Shown in pieces: positions 25,031 to 33,610 of a stretch of 49,471 nucleotides of DNA. Origin of the DNA: JBDZVM01 sp040255675 (GTDB lineage: Bacteria > Actinomycetota > Actinomycetes > Acidothermales > Acidothermaceae); NCBI GenBank assembly GCA_040255675.1, contig JBDZVM010000027.1, positions 1 through 49,471 of the forward strand, read 5' to 3'. A model generated the notes under the pieces. The model worked only from the letters and a program-made list of their open reading frames with translations. It had not been told where the DNA came from and made no database searches. How positions within the stretch are numbered: position 1 is the first letter of the stretch; every line of letters begins with the position of its first letter. Both the position numbers and the translations under genes were made by a program.

Positions 25031-25963
25031 GTGGCCATCTGGGTTCCGTACGACGAGTTCGTCACCGACATCGAAAAGCTGGCACCGAGCCTCGAGGTCG
25101 ACGTCTATCGAGGTGACGGCGTCGTGCCCCCTTCGATCGCGGACGTCGAATTCTTCGTCGCCCCTTACTCGGTCACCCCCGAGGCGCTCGGGGTCACCGC
25201 GAGGATGCGCTCGCTACGCGTGATGCAAACGCTCACTGCCGGATACGAGCACGCGCTGCCTTATCTGCCGGCGGGCGTGACGTTGTGCAACGCGCGTGGC
25301 GTGCACGACACCAGCACGGCCGAACTCGCCGTCGCGCTCACGCTGGCGTCGATGCGAATGTTGCCGGAGTTCGTGCGCGCGCAAGACAAACATCAATGGC
25401 TGGACGGCGATACCCCCGCGCTCGCCGACAAGCGCGTGCTCATCGTCGGTTACGGCGCCATCGGGACGGCGATCGAGCGCAGGCTCCTGCCATTCGAGGT
25501 CGACATCACCAAGGTCGCGCGCACCGCGCGCCCCGCCGAAAACGTCCTCGGCACTTCGCGATTGTTCGAGGTCTTGCCCGACGCCGATGTCGTCGTCATC
25601 GTCACGCCGCTCACTCAAGAGACGCGCGGCCTCGTGAATGCTGAATTCCTCGCCACCATGAAGCACGGCGCGTTGCTCGTCAACGTCGCGCGGGGCGGTG
25701 TCGTCGACACCGACGCGTTGACGCGAGCGCTGCATGAAGGCCGGGTGCGCGCCGCGCTCGACGTCACCGATCCCGAGCCGCTCCCGCCGGGGCATCCGCT
25801 CTGGGACGCTCCCGGGCTGTTGTTGTCGCCGCACGCCGGCGGCAACACGTCGGCGTTTTTTCCGCGTGCCCGCCGACTCGTGCGCGAACAGGTGTCGCGT
25901 TTCGTGAACGGCGAGCCGTTAGCGAACGTTGTCGTCGACGCCGGCGCGACGCGCGAGGGGTGA
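25031..25963 (+). CDS. D-isomer-specific 2-hydroxyacid dehydrogenase family protein
   Basis: About 310 residues from GTG 25031, which has AGGGA upstream and gives a normal family opening (VAIWVPYDEF); in-frame GTGs at 24980 and 24890 are alternatives. The NAD-binding motif is VLIVGYGAIGTAIE (about residues 138-151). The catalytic Arg lies in NVARGGVVDTDAL, Glu in VTDPEPLPPGHPLW, and His in LSPHAGGN. It is a short, ACT-less relative of phosphoglycerate dehydrogenase, and its substrate cannot be assigned. It diverges from the arabinan locus and is followed 10 bp later by the sigma-like membrane protein gene. Confidence 0.88.
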   Translation: MAIWVPYDEFVTDIEKLAPSLEVDVYRGDGVVPPSIADVEFFVAPYSVTPEALGVTARMRSLRVMQTLTAGYEHALPYLPAGVTLCNARGVHDTSTAELAVALTLASMRMLPEFVRAQDKHQWLDGDTPALADKRVLIVGYGAIGTAIERRLLPFEVDITKVARTARPAENVLGTSRLFEVLPDADVVVIVTPLTQETRGLVNAEFLATMKHGALLVNVARGGVVDTDALTRALHEGRVRAALDVTDPEPLPPGHPLWDAPGLLLSPHAGGNTSAFFPRARRLVREQVSRFVNGEPLANVVVDAGATREG

Positions 25964-25973
25964 CGGGTCACCG

Positions 25974-27911
25974 ATGGCCACAGCGGACGACGAATTCCAC
26001 GACTTCGCGTCGGGGTTTTCCGACCCGCTCACTCGCTTGGCGTTTCTCCTTCTTGCCGGCGACGACGTGCGCGCCCAGCGGGCCGCGATCGAAGCGCTGG
26101 CCCACACGCGACGGCGCTGGCGAGACGTGCGCGCGACCGGCGCACCCGAGTCAGTCACGGTCGAAGCCCTGCTCGTGCGCCTGCCGCGTCGCGGGTGGCA
26201 TCGGAGCCGCCGCGAGGTCGTGACCAGGTCCGCGGACGTCGATCCCGCGACCGAAACCGACGAGGTGCCGGCGTCCGACGCGGTGTGGAGCGCGTGGTCG
26301 CTACTACATCCGCGCGAACGAGTGCCCTTGTTGTTCGCCGACGTGACCGTTGTGTCGCGCCGTCTCGACGGCGTCGACCTTCCCGAGGCGTTCGCGTCGC
26401 CGCGGCGGCTGCGTGCGTTGGAGATTGCCGCGTTGGCCAATCTCGACGATTTGCTGGCTCGGGAGGTGGCTAAATCTCCCGAACTCGCGAGGGCGTTTCG
26501 CGATCTCGGCGACACCGGTATCGGGCCGTTGCTTGCCGACGTATTGCGCGAGAAGTCGGCCACCTCGGCCCCCCTCGTCGATCCCTATCCGTCGGTGATC
26601 CGGTCGGCAAAGCGAGCGCGCGCGAGAGTCGGAGTTGCTGCCGCGGCGGTGCTGTGCGGCCTCGTCGGGACAGCTGTCGTCGTCGCGAACGTTTCGTCGT
26701 CAAGCTCGAAAACAGACGCCGCGTTGCGCACGGCCGGCACGTCGTCGGCACTAGGGAGCGATGCGCCGTCCATACGCGTCGCGCCCGCGCCGGAGTCGCG
26801 GGCGTTTCGTTCGTACGACGGCAACGTGGAGCCGGTGGTGGGCTGGCCGCTGCGAACGAATCTTCCTCCCGACGCTGTTCAAGCCGTCGTCACGAACGCT
26901 TTCACGTCGTTCAAGGCGGCACACCCGCAAGAGTCGTCGTCAGCACAGGTGCTTGTCGCCGCCGACGCGTCGTGGCTTCGCGTCGTCCTGGTCGTATCGA
27001 ACTCGTCGAGCGGTCCGATGGCGACGTGGTTCTACGCGGCCCCCGGCGCAACCGCGGTGCGCGAAGGCGCGCGCACTCCTTTGGCCGCGCGCTTCGACGA
27101 CAACGGCGTCGTCGCGGAAGTACTCGTCGACCAATCCGGGCACAGCGAGCTTGTGGTCGTAGGGTCGCCTCTCACGACGCGTGTCCAGCTCGCGAATCTT
27201 CGCATCGTTAGTTCATTGAGCGCCAACAGCGACGTGCCTTTCGACGACGGCGTCACGATTGCCGACGTTTCCGGAGTGCCGTCGAGCGCTCTGCTGCTAC
27301 GAGTTTCGATGGGTGACGCGGTCGGTTGGGACGGTCGCGTGCCAGACGTCGTGCTCGCCGGCTCGACCGGCGCGTCACCACCGCGAAGCCAGCCGTCGAC
27401 CGTGCCCCAATACGTGCACGGCCAGCCGGATCCGGTGCTGTTGCAGGGAGCCGTCGTTTACCTGCACGACCTCATTCACGGCGGCGTCGTGCCTGAGACG
27501 TCGGGGCCGGTGAGCGTATGGGGCGCGACCGACAGCGGAGGCACCGAGTTGGTCGTCGTGCATGGAGACGGCACGGGTTCGAACGGGTTCGCCGTCGTGG
27601 TGTGGTCAGGACACGGCGTCACCGACAGATCCGCGGTGCTCCTGCCCGGCGGCGACGGGCTGGCGTTCGCCTTCGAGTACACCGCGACGGACGGCGCCCG
27701 CGTGGGCGTGGTGGCCGAGCCCGGCGTCGCGTATGCCGGGCTGGTCGTCGACGGCGTCGACCTCGGCGAGACGCCGGTCGGTTCCGACGGTTTCGCCAGC
27801 TTGCGAGTTGGCGACCAGTACGGCACGCTCGCCGGGCGGACCCTCGCGGTCGACCTGTTCGACGCTTCCGATCATCAGCTTGCCCGGCTCGCGGTCCCGC
27901 CGAACGCGTGA
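25974..27911 (+). CDS. Membrane protein with degenerate SigE-like N-terminus
   Basis: A 645-residue protein. Residues about 1-70 align by eye with region 2 of the window's own SigE factor: EFHDFASGFSDPLTRLAFLL, then RRRWRDVRATGAPES and a W-x-R-x-R-REV end. Residues about 103-165 (WSLLHPRERVPLLFADVTVV...LRALEIAALANLDDLL) look like a decayed region 4. One transmembrane helix lies at about 219-241 after RSAKRARARVG. A Ser-rich linker and an extracytoplasmic C-terminal region of about 400 residues follow; I do not recognise that region. The start is ATG 25974 with a weak Shine-Dalgarno, 10 bp after the dehydrogenase. Whether it still binds polymerase or DNA is unknown; it may be a sensor or regulator derived from an ECF factor. 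Confidence 0.6.
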   Translation: MATADDEFHDFASGFSDPLTRLAFLLLAGDDVRAQRAAIEALAHTRRRWRDVRATGAPESVTVEALLVRLPRRGWHRSRREVVTRSADVDPATETDEVPASDAVWSAWSLLHPRERVPLLFADVTVVSRRLDGVDLPEAFASPRRLRALEIAALANLDDLLAREVAKSPELARAFRDLGDTGIGPLLADVLREKSATSAPLVDPYPSVIRSAKRARARVGVAAAAVLCGLVGTAVVVANVSSSSSKTDAALRTAGTSSALGSDAPSIRVAPAPESRAFRSYDGNVEPVVGWPLRTNLPPDAVQAVVTNAFTSFKAAHPQESSSAQVLVAADASWLRVVLVVSNSSSGPMATWFYAAPGATAVREGARTPLAARFDDNGVVAEVLVDQSGHSELVVVGSPLTTRVQLANLRIVSSLSANSDVPFDDGVTIADVSGVPSSALLLRVSMGDAVGWDGRVPDVVLAGSTGASPPRSQPSTVPQYVHGQPDPVLLQGAVVYLHDLIHGGVVPETSGPVSVWGATDSGGTELVVVHGDGTGSNGFAVVVWSGHGVTDRSAVLLPGGDGLAFAFEYTATDGARVGVVAEPGVAYAGLVVDGVDLGETPVGSDGFASLRVGDQYGTLAGRTLAVDLFDASDHQLARLAVPPNA

Positions 27912-28000
27912 TCGATCTCTCGCGACCGCTTCGGGTACGCGTCGGTCACGCGGCGTAGAGTGACCGCGCACACTGATGCCCCGCTCTAAAGGACGTTCGC

Positions 28001-29683
28001 ATGAGTACTCCTGACCTGAAGCCACGCAGCCGAGACGTCACCGACGGTCTCGAGAAGGCAGGAGCCCGAGGCATGTTGCGGGCCGTCGGCATGGGCGACG
28101 ACGACTGGGAGAAGCCGCAGATCGGCGTCGCGAGTTCATGGAACGAGATCACCCCGTGCAACCTGTCGCTCGACCGGCTGGCGAAAGCCGCCAAGGAGGG
28201 CGTGCACGCGGCGGGCGGCTATCCGCTCGAATTCGGCACCATCTCCGTCTCCGACGGCATTTCGATGGGCCACGAGGGTATGCATTTTTCCCTGGTGTCA
28301 CGCGAAATCATCGCCGACTCGGTCGAAACCGTCATGATGGCCGAGCGGCTCGACGGCAGCATTTTGCTCGCCGGCTGCGACAAGTCGCTGCCCGGCATGC
28401 TGATGGCCGCGGCTCGCCTCGACCTCGCGTCGGTGTTTCTCTACGCCGGCTCGACGTTGCCCGGAAAGATCGGCGACCGCGACAACATCACCATCATCGA
28501 CGCGTTCGAGGCGATCGGCGGCTGCGCGCGCGGCCTCGTGAGCCGCGAAGAAGTCGACGAGATCGAGCGGGTGTTCTGCCAGGTCGAGGGCGCGTGCGCC
28601 GGCATGTACACCGCCAACACCATGGCCAGCGCCGCCGAGGCGCTCGGCATGTCGCTGCCGGGCTCCGCCGCGCCGCCGGCGCCCGACCGGCGCCGCGACG
28701 GCTTCGCGCGCGCATCCGGAGAAGCCGTGGTCGGCCTGCTGCGCAAGGGAATTACAGCTCGCCAAATCATGACTAAGCCCGCTTTCGAAAACGCGATCGC
28801 CGTCGTCATGGCATTGGGCGGCTCGACCAACGCCGTCTTGCACCTGCTCGCCATCGCTCGTGAGGCCGGTGTCGACCTCACCCTCGACGACTTCACTCGC
28901 GTCGGCCAAAAGGTGCCGCACTTGGCCGACGTCAAGCCGTTCGGCCGTTACGTGATGAGCGACGTCGACCGGATCGGCGGCGTCCCGGTCGTCATGAAGG
29001 CGCTGCTTGACGCCGGCCTTCTCGACGGTTCTTGCCTTACGGTCACGGGCAAGACGCTTGCCGAGAATTTGGCGGAGCTGTCGCCGTCCGACCCTGACGG
29101 CAAAGTGATTCACGCGACCACTAATCCCATGCACCGAACGGGCGGCCTGACCATCCTGCGCGGCACCCTCGCGCCGGACGGCGCCGTGGTGAAAACCGCT
29201 GGGTTCGATCGGGCCGTTTTCGAAGGAACAGCACGGGTTTTCGACGGCGAACGCGGTGCGATGGACGCCGTCGAAGATGGCACGCTGAAGGCGGGCGATG
29301 TCGTCGTCATCCGCTACGAGGGCCCCAAGGGTGGTCCTGGCATGCGCGAAATGCTTGCCGTGACGGGTGCTATCAAGGGTGCCGGGCTCGGCAAAGACGT
29401 GCTGCTGCTCACCGACGGCCGTTTCTCGGGCGGCACCACCGGCTTGTGCGTCGGGCACGTGGCACCTGAGGCCGTCGACGCCGGACCCATCGCGTTCGTG
29501 CGCGACGGCGACCGGATTCGCCTCGACGTCGATGCGCGCACGCTCGACCTTTTGGTGGACGACGATGAGCTGGCGAAGCGGCGCGTGGGCTGGGAACCGC
29601 TGCCCAATAAGTACACGTCCGGCGTGCTGGCGAAATATCGCAAGTTGGTGGGCTCGGCGGCGCAGGGCGCGGTGTGCGGCTGA
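28001..29683 (+). CDS. ilvD: Dihydroxy-acid dehydratase IlvD
   Basis: A 560-residue Fe-S dehydratase that forms the 2-keto acid precursors of valine, leucine and isoleucine. Cluster and active-site cysteines lie in AGCDKSLPGM, GGCARG and EGACAGMYTANTMAS, followed by the family SLPGSA. The C-terminal TDGRFSGGTTGLCVGH is also typical. The start ATG 28001 follows AAAGGACG. The 3' end is involved in a 58-bp tandem duplication that includes the last codons and the stop, leaving the gene itself complete. Confidence 0.97.
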   Translation: MSTPDLKPRSRDVTDGLEKAGARGMLRAVGMGDDDWEKPQIGVASSWNEITPCNLSLDRLAKAAKEGVHAAGGYPLEFGTISVSDGISMGHEGMHFSLVSREIIADSVETVMMAERLDGSILLAGCDKSLPGMLMAAARLDLASVFLYAGSTLPGKIGDRDNITIIDAFEAIGGCARGLVSREEVDEIERVFCQVEGACAGMYTANTMASAAEALGMSLPGSAAPPAPDRRRDGFARASGEAVVGLLRKGITARQIMTKPAFENAIAVVMALGGSTNAVLHLLAIAREAGVDLTLDDFTRVGQKVPHLADVKPFGRYVMSDVDRIGGVPVVMKALLDAGLLDGSCLTVTGKTLAENLAELSPSDPDGKVIHATTNPMHRTGGLTILRGTLAPDGAVVKTAGFDRAVFEGTARVFDGERGAMDAVEDGTLKAGDVVVIRYEGPKGGPGMREMLAVTGAIKGAGLGKDVLLLTDGRFSGGTTGLCVGHVAPEAVDAGPIAFVRDGDRIRLDVDARTLDLLVDDDELAKRRVGWEPLPNKYTSGVLAKYRKLVGSAAQGAVCG

Positions 29684-29785
29684 GCGGTTTGCGCTCGGCC
29701 GCCCGCCGCGCGGAAATGTGCAGGGCGCGGTGTGCGGCTGAGCGGTTTGCGCTCGGCCGCCCGCCGCGCGGAAATGTGCAGGGCG
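29662..29785 (+). repeat. 58-bp tandem duplication spanning the ilvD stop
   Basis: Bases 29662-29719 are repeated exactly at 29720-29777, and the first eight bases recur at 29778-29785. The unit begins GCAGGGCGCGGTGTGCGGC and contains the last seven ilvD codons, the TGA, and 36 bases of downstream sequence. The second copy therefore carries a non-functional copy of the ilvD tail. Perfect identity implies a recent slippage or duplication. Confidence 0.97.
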
Positions 29786-29831
29786 GAAATACTAGGACGT
29801 CCTTGTATATCTGGAAAAATCGCTGATCGAA

Positions 29832-29860
29832 TTGACAGCGGCCTTGGTTTAGGCCACTCT
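29832..29860 (+). promoter_or_regulatory. Predicted ilvB leader promoter
   Basis: A consensus -35 TTGACA (29832-29837) is followed after 17 bases by a weak -10, CACTCT (29855-29860). Transcription would start about seven bases later, at or next to the GTG of the leader peptide at 29868, so the message would be leaderless. Confidence 0.6.
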
Positions 29861-29867
29861 TGGCACC

Positions 29868-29906
29868 GTGCAGTTTCTCCTCGTACTTATCGAGCGCGCG
29901 GGCTGA
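29868..29906 (+). CDS. ilvB leader peptide (branched-chain amino acid attenuation)
   Basis: A 12-codon reading frame, MQFLLVLIERAG, starts at GTG 29868 and contains Leu-Leu-Val-Leu-Ile at codons 4-8. A run of the pathway's own end-product codons just before a terminator is the hallmark of ribosome-mediated attenuation. Known ilv leaders, including the Corynebacterium glutamicum ilvB leader, work this way. No Shine-Dalgarno precedes the GTG, and the predicted promoter ends seven bases before it, so it is probably translated from a leaderless transcript. Stalling at these codons would free the downstream segment to form the antiterminator. Confidence 0.88.
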   Translation: MQFLLVLIERAG

Positions 29907-29931
29907 CCGTCAGGTCGTCGGCGCGCAGCCC
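29900..29931 (+). promoter_or_regulatory. Antiterminator segment of the ilvB attenuator
   Basis: GGGCTG (29900-29905, at the end of the leader peptide) can pair with CAGCCC (29926-29931). GACC and GGTC between them can form an inner stem. The right arm takes the first three bases of the terminator's 5' arm (29929-29934), so the two structures exclude each other. Which one forms would depend on ribosome position on the leader peptide. Confidence 0.6.
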
Positions 29932-29960
29932 CTCAGTGCCCGTGGCACGAGGGGTTTTTT
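29929..29960 (+). terminator. Intrinsic terminator of the ilvB attenuator
   Basis: CCCCTC (29929-29934) and GTGCC (29936-29940) pair with GGCAC (29944-29948) and GAGGGG (29949-29954). There is a 3-base loop and one bulged A. TTTTTT follows at 29955-29960. This is a textbook rho-independent terminator placed 22 bases after the leader peptide stop and 42 bases before ilvB. The rest of 29684-30002 holds the duplication, the promoter and the leader described separately. Confidence 0.93.
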
Positions 29961-30002
29961 GTTGCCCAGATGCGAACAGGCGAGTGAACAGGAAGGTCAA
30001 CG

Positions 30003-31748
30003 ATGAGTGAGCAGATGACAGGCGCGCAAGCCCTCGTGCGCGCACTGGAGTCAGCCGGCGCGGAAGTCGCGTTCGGTATCCCAGGCGGCGCGATTTTGCC
30101 GACGTACGACCCGCTTTTCGACTCGCAAAAGCTTCGCCACGTACTCGTCCGTCACGAGCAGGGGGCCGGTCACGCCGCCGAGGGCTACGCGCTGGCGACC
30201 GGCAAGGTCGGCGTCGCGATCGTGACCTCCGGGCCGGGCGCCACCAACCTGGTCACGCCGATCTACAACGCGTACATGGACTCCACCCCGATCGTCGCGA
30301 TCACCGGTCAGGTGGGCTCGCCGATGATCGGCACCGACGCGTTCCAAGAAGCCGACATCCGCGGCATCACGACGCCGATCACCAAGCACAACTTTCTCGT
30401 CACCAACGCTGACGACATCGCTCACACCGTTGCCGAGGCTTTCTTTATCGCCTCGACCGGGCGGCCAGGGCCGGTGTTGATCGACGTCGCCAAAGACGCT
30501 CAGCAGGCGTTGACGACGTTCGAATACCCCGAGCGGGTCGAGCTGCCGGGCTATCGCCCGACCGCCAAGCCGCACAGCAAACAGATCCGCGAGGCGGCGA
30601 AGCTCATCGTCAGCGCGAAGCGGCCGGTGTTCTACATCGGCGGTGGCGTGCTGCTCGCCCGAGCTAGCGCGGAGCTTCGCGCGCTGGCTGAACTCACCGG
30701 CATTCCGGTGGTCACCACGCTGATGGCGCGTGGGGCTTTCCCCGACAGCCACCGCCTGCACATGGGAATGCCGGGCATGCACGGCACCGTAGGCGCGGTC
30801 GGCGCGCTTCAACGCTCTGATCTTCTCATCGCCATCGGCACTCGGTTCGACGACCGCGTCACCGGCAGGCTGGCGAGTTTCGCCCCCAACGCGGCGGTGA
30901 TCCACGCCGACATCGACCCGGCCGAGATTTCGAAGAACCGCATCGCCGACGTCCCGATCGTGGGCGACGCTCGCGAAGTGATCGCCGACCTCGTCGTCGC
31001 CGTCCGAGCTGAACTCGAGGCCGGCAACCAGGCCGACCTCACCGGCTGGTGGCGCCAGCTCGACGGGTGGCGCACGGTGTATCCGCTCGCCTACGACACG
31101 CCGTCCGATGGCAGCCTCTCGCCGCAGTACGTGATCGAGCGGCTCGGCAAGATCGTCGGTCCGGACGCCGTCTATGTCGCGGGCGTGGGACAGCACCAGA
31201 TGTGGGCCGCGCATTACCTTCCCCATGAAAAGCCGCACACCTGGCTGAACTCCGGCGGTGCCGGCACGATGGGGTTCGCCGTCCCGGCGGCCATGGGTGC
31301 CAAGTTCGGCCGCCCCGACACTCCGGTCTGGGCGATCGACGGCGACGGCTGCTTCCAGATGACGAATCAGGAGTTGGTGACCTGCGCTCTCGAAGGCGCG
31401 CCCATCAAGGTCGCGATCATCAACAACGGCTCGCTCGGCATGGTGCGCCAGTGGCAGACGCTGTTCTACAACGAGCGTTACTCGAACACCGACCTGCATT
31501 CGAAGCGGGTGCCTGACTTCGTGAAGCTCGCCGATGCCATGGGTTGTGTCGGTATGCGATGCGAGTCCGCGGGTGACGTCGACGCCTCGATCGAGAAGGC
31601 GATGAGCATCGACGACATGCCCGTCGTGATCGACTTCGAGGTGCACAAGGACGCCATGGTGTGGCCGATGGTCCCGGCCGGCACCAGCAACGACGACATC
31701 AATGTCGCGCGCGATCTCGCGCCCGCCTGGGAAACCGAGGTGCTCTAA
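30003..31748 (+). CDS. ilvB: Acetolactate synthase large (catalytic) subunit
   Basis: A 581-residue ThDP-dependent enzyme that condenses pyruvate with pyruvate or 2-ketobutyrate, the first common step to valine/leucine and isoleucine. The N-terminal ThDP glutamate is in LVRHEQGAGHAAEGYA. FAD-region residues and the C-terminal ThDP motif, DGDGCFQMTNQELVTC through IINNGSLGMVRQWQ, are present. The ATG at 30003 has GGAAGG about eight bases upstream. Expression is predicted to depend on the leader peptide and terminator in the preceding 140 bases. It forms an operon with ilvN directly downstream. Confidence 0.98.
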   Translation: MSEQMTGAQALVRALESAGAEVAFGIPGGAILPTYDPLFDSQKLRHVLVRHEQGAGHAAEGYALATGKVGVAIVTSGPGATNLVTPIYNAYMDSTPIVAITGQVGSPMIGTDAFQEADIRGITTPITKHNFLVTNADDIAHTVAEAFFIASTGRPGPVLIDVAKDAQQALTTFEYPERVELPGYRPTAKPHSKQIREAAKLIVSAKRPVFYIGGGVLLARASAELRALAELTGIPVVTTLMARGAFPDSHRLHMGMPGMHGTVGAVGALQRSDLLIAIGTRFDDRVTGRLASFAPNAAVIHADIDPAEISKNRIADVPIVGDAREVIADLVVAVRAELEAGNQADLTGWWRQLDGWRTVYPLAYDTPSDGSLSPQYVIERLGKIVGPDAVYVAGVGQHQMWAAHYLPHEKPHTWLNSGGAGTMGFAVPAAMGAKFGRPDTPVWAIDGDGCFQMTNQELVTCALEGAPIKVAIINNGSLGMVRQWQTLFYNERYSNTDLHSKRVPDFVKLADAMGCVGMRCESAGDVDASIEKAMSIDDMPVVIDFEVHKDAMVWPMVPAGTSNDDINVARDLAPAWETEVL

Positions 31749-31750
31749 TC

Positions 31751-32275
31751 ATGTCCACGCACACGCTTTCGGTGCTGGTCGAAAACAAGCCTGGCGTGCT
31801 CGCGCGTATCGCGGGCCTGTTTGCCCGCCGCGGCTTCAACATCGAGTCGCTCGCCGTCGGCCCCACCGAATACGACGAAGTCTCGCGCATGACCATCGTG
31901 GTCAACGTCGAAGAAAACCCGCTCGAGCAGGTCACCAAGCAGCTCAACAAGCTCGTCAACGTCTTGAAAATCGTCGAACTCGAACCTTCGTCGACCGTCT
32001 CGCGCGAACTGTTGCTCGTCAAAGTGAAATCGGACGCCGTCACCAGGTCGCAGGTGCTCGAAATCGTCGAGATGTTCCGCGCGAAAGTGGTCGACGTCGC
32101 CACTGACGCGTTGACCATCGAAGCGACGGGCAGCGCTGACAAACTCGACGCGCTTTTGAAGATGCTCGATTCCTTCGGCGTCAAAGAACTCGTGCAGTCA
32201 GGCATGGTCGCCGTCGGTCGCGGGTCGCGCTCGATCAGCGATCGGGCGCTGCGCCCGATCGAGCGGATCGCCTAG
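31751..32275 (+). CDS. ilvN: Acetolactate synthase small (regulatory) subunit
   Basis: A 174-residue regulatory subunit that binds valine and controls the catalytic subunit. The N-terminal ACT domain opens with HTLSVLVENKPGVLARIAGL and FNIESLAVGPTE. The C-terminal domain contains TRSQVLEIVEMFRAKVVD and ends near GMVAVGRGSR. ATG 31751 begins two bases after the ilvB stop. Length is normal. Confidence 0.97.
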   Translation: MSTHTLSVLVENKPGVLARIAGLFARRGFNIESLAVGPTEYDEVSRMTIVVNVEENPLEQVTKQLNKLVNVLKIVELEPSSTVSRELLLVKVKSDAVTRSQVLEIVEMFRAKVVDVATDALTIEATGSADKLDALLKMLDSFGVKELVQSGMVAVGRGSRSISDRALRPIERIA

Positions 32276-32358
32276 GCGCGACGCGTCCGAATCGAGCGCG
32301 ATAACGTCTGGCCATCATCCTCGCTGAACCGCATTTACGATCCGAAGGAGCACGACTC

Positions 32359-33360
32359 GTGGCTGAGATCTTCTACGACGACGATACCGACCTCTCGATC
32401 ATCCAAGGCCGCCATGTAGCGGTGCTGGGCTACGGCAGCCAAGGGCACGCGCACGCGCTGTCACTGCGCGACTCTGGTGTCGACGTCCGGGTCGGGTTGC
32501 CGGAAACGTCGAAGAGCCGCGCGAAGGCGGAGGCCGAGGGCCTTCGGGTCGTTACGCCCGCCCAGGCGTGCGCGGAAGCCGACCTCATCATGGTGCTCGC
32601 GCCCGACCCGATCCAGCGCACGCTGTACAAGGAGGCCATCGAGCCAAACCTCGCCGACGGCAACGCGTTGTTCTTCGGCCACGGTTTGAATATTCGGTAC
32701 GGGCTCATCGCCCCGCCGTCCGGTATCGACGTGTGCATGGTCGCGCCGAAGGGTCCGGGGCACCTGGTGCGGCGGCAGTTCGAAGAAGGCCGCGGTGTGC
32801 CGGTGCTGCTCGCCGTCGAGCAAGACGCCACCGGCAAGGCCTGGGATCTCACCAAGTCGTACGCCAAGGGCATCGGCGGCACCCGAGCCGGCGCCTTGAC
32901 CACGACGTTCAAGGAAGAGACCGAGACCGACTTGTTCGGCGAGCAGGTCGTGCTCTGCGGCGGGGTCTCCGAGCTCATCAAGTCCGGCTTCGAGACGCTC
33001 GTCGCGGCCGGCTACCAGCCGGAGGTCGCCTACTTCGAGTGCCTGCACGAGATGAAGCTGATCGTCGACCTTATGTACGAAGGCGGTATCTCGAAGATGT
33101 ACTGGTCGGTCTCCGAGACTGCCGAGTACGGCGGCTACACGCGAGGTCCTCGGGTCATCACCGACGCCACCCGCGCCGAGATGAAGAAAATCCTCGGCGA
33201 GATTCAAGACGGCGAGTTCGCGCGCGAATGGATCGACGAGTACGACTCCGGCCTCACGAACTACAAGCAGTACTACAAGGAGAACACCGAGCACCAGATC
33301 GAGGTCACCGGCCGCACCCTGCGCCCGATGATGAGCTGGATCAGCGAGGACGCCGAGTAG
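32359..33360 (+). CDS. ilvC: Ketol-acid reductoisomerase (class I)
   Basis: A 333-residue NADPH-dependent enzyme that isomerises and reduces acetolactate in branched-chain amino acid synthesis. The Rossmann motif is VLGYGSQGHAHALSLRDSGV (about residues 24-43). The catalytic domain includes KGPGHLVRRQFEEGRGVP and the metal-binding acidic residues in EETETDLFGEQ and YFECLHEMKLIVDLMYEGG. The GTG start follows GAAGGAGC. It lies 83 bp after ilvN, so it may be in the ilvBN operon or have its own promoter in that gap. Confidence 0.98.
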   Translation: MAEIFYDDDTDLSIIQGRHVAVLGYGSQGHAHALSLRDSGVDVRVGLPETSKSRAKAEAEGLRVVTPAQACAEADLIMVLAPDPIQRTLYKEAIEPNLADGNALFFGHGLNIRYGLIAPPSGIDVCMVAPKGPGHLVRRQFEEGRGVPVLLAVEQDATGKAWDLTKSYAKGIGGTRAGALTTTFKEETETDLFGEQVVLCGGVSELIKSGFETLVAAGYQPEVAYFECLHEMKLIVDLMYEGGISKMYWSVSETAEYGGYTRGPRVITDATRAEMKKILGEIQDGEFAREWIDEYDSGLTNYKQYYKENTEHQIEVTGRTLRPMMSWISEDAE

Positions 33361-33401
33361 GTGCCGCGCGCCAGCTCCTCGTGGATCACGTTCGGGCGGG
33401 T

Positions 33402-33445
33402 AACGCGTCCTTTATGACATCCGTCGAGGTCATAAAGGACGCGTT
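33402..33445. repeat. 17-bp inverted repeat after ilvC
   Basis: AACGCGTCCTTTATGAC (33402-33418) and its exact reverse complement (33429-33445) flank a 10-base loop, 41 bp after the ilvC stop and 165 bp before serA. It could end the ilv transcript, but there is no T-run on either side. A dispersed palindromic element is a good alternative. The other bases of 33361-33610 hold no gene I can support. Confidence 0.93.
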
Positions 33446-33610
33446 CGCGTCGCAAAGGCCGCGACAGATGCGGACGCCGGACCCCGTACCGGCACGACCC
33501 GCGCCGCCCGGTACACTCGCAGCCTGAGGCGCGTGCTACAGCGTGGTGGCCCAACGCTGACGATTGAAGAGCGACCTGATCCTGGTCTCACGTCGGAGGA
33601 TTGCCCACCC

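Noticed and set aside
28298..29458. Minus-strand open frame opposite ilvD
   Set aside because: Antisense shadow of a conserved enzyme; no start signal or family match.
30051..31646. Minus-strand open frame of about 531 codons opposite ilvB
   Set aside because: Its composition is that of an antisense shadow, and ilvB on the plus strand is unmistakable.
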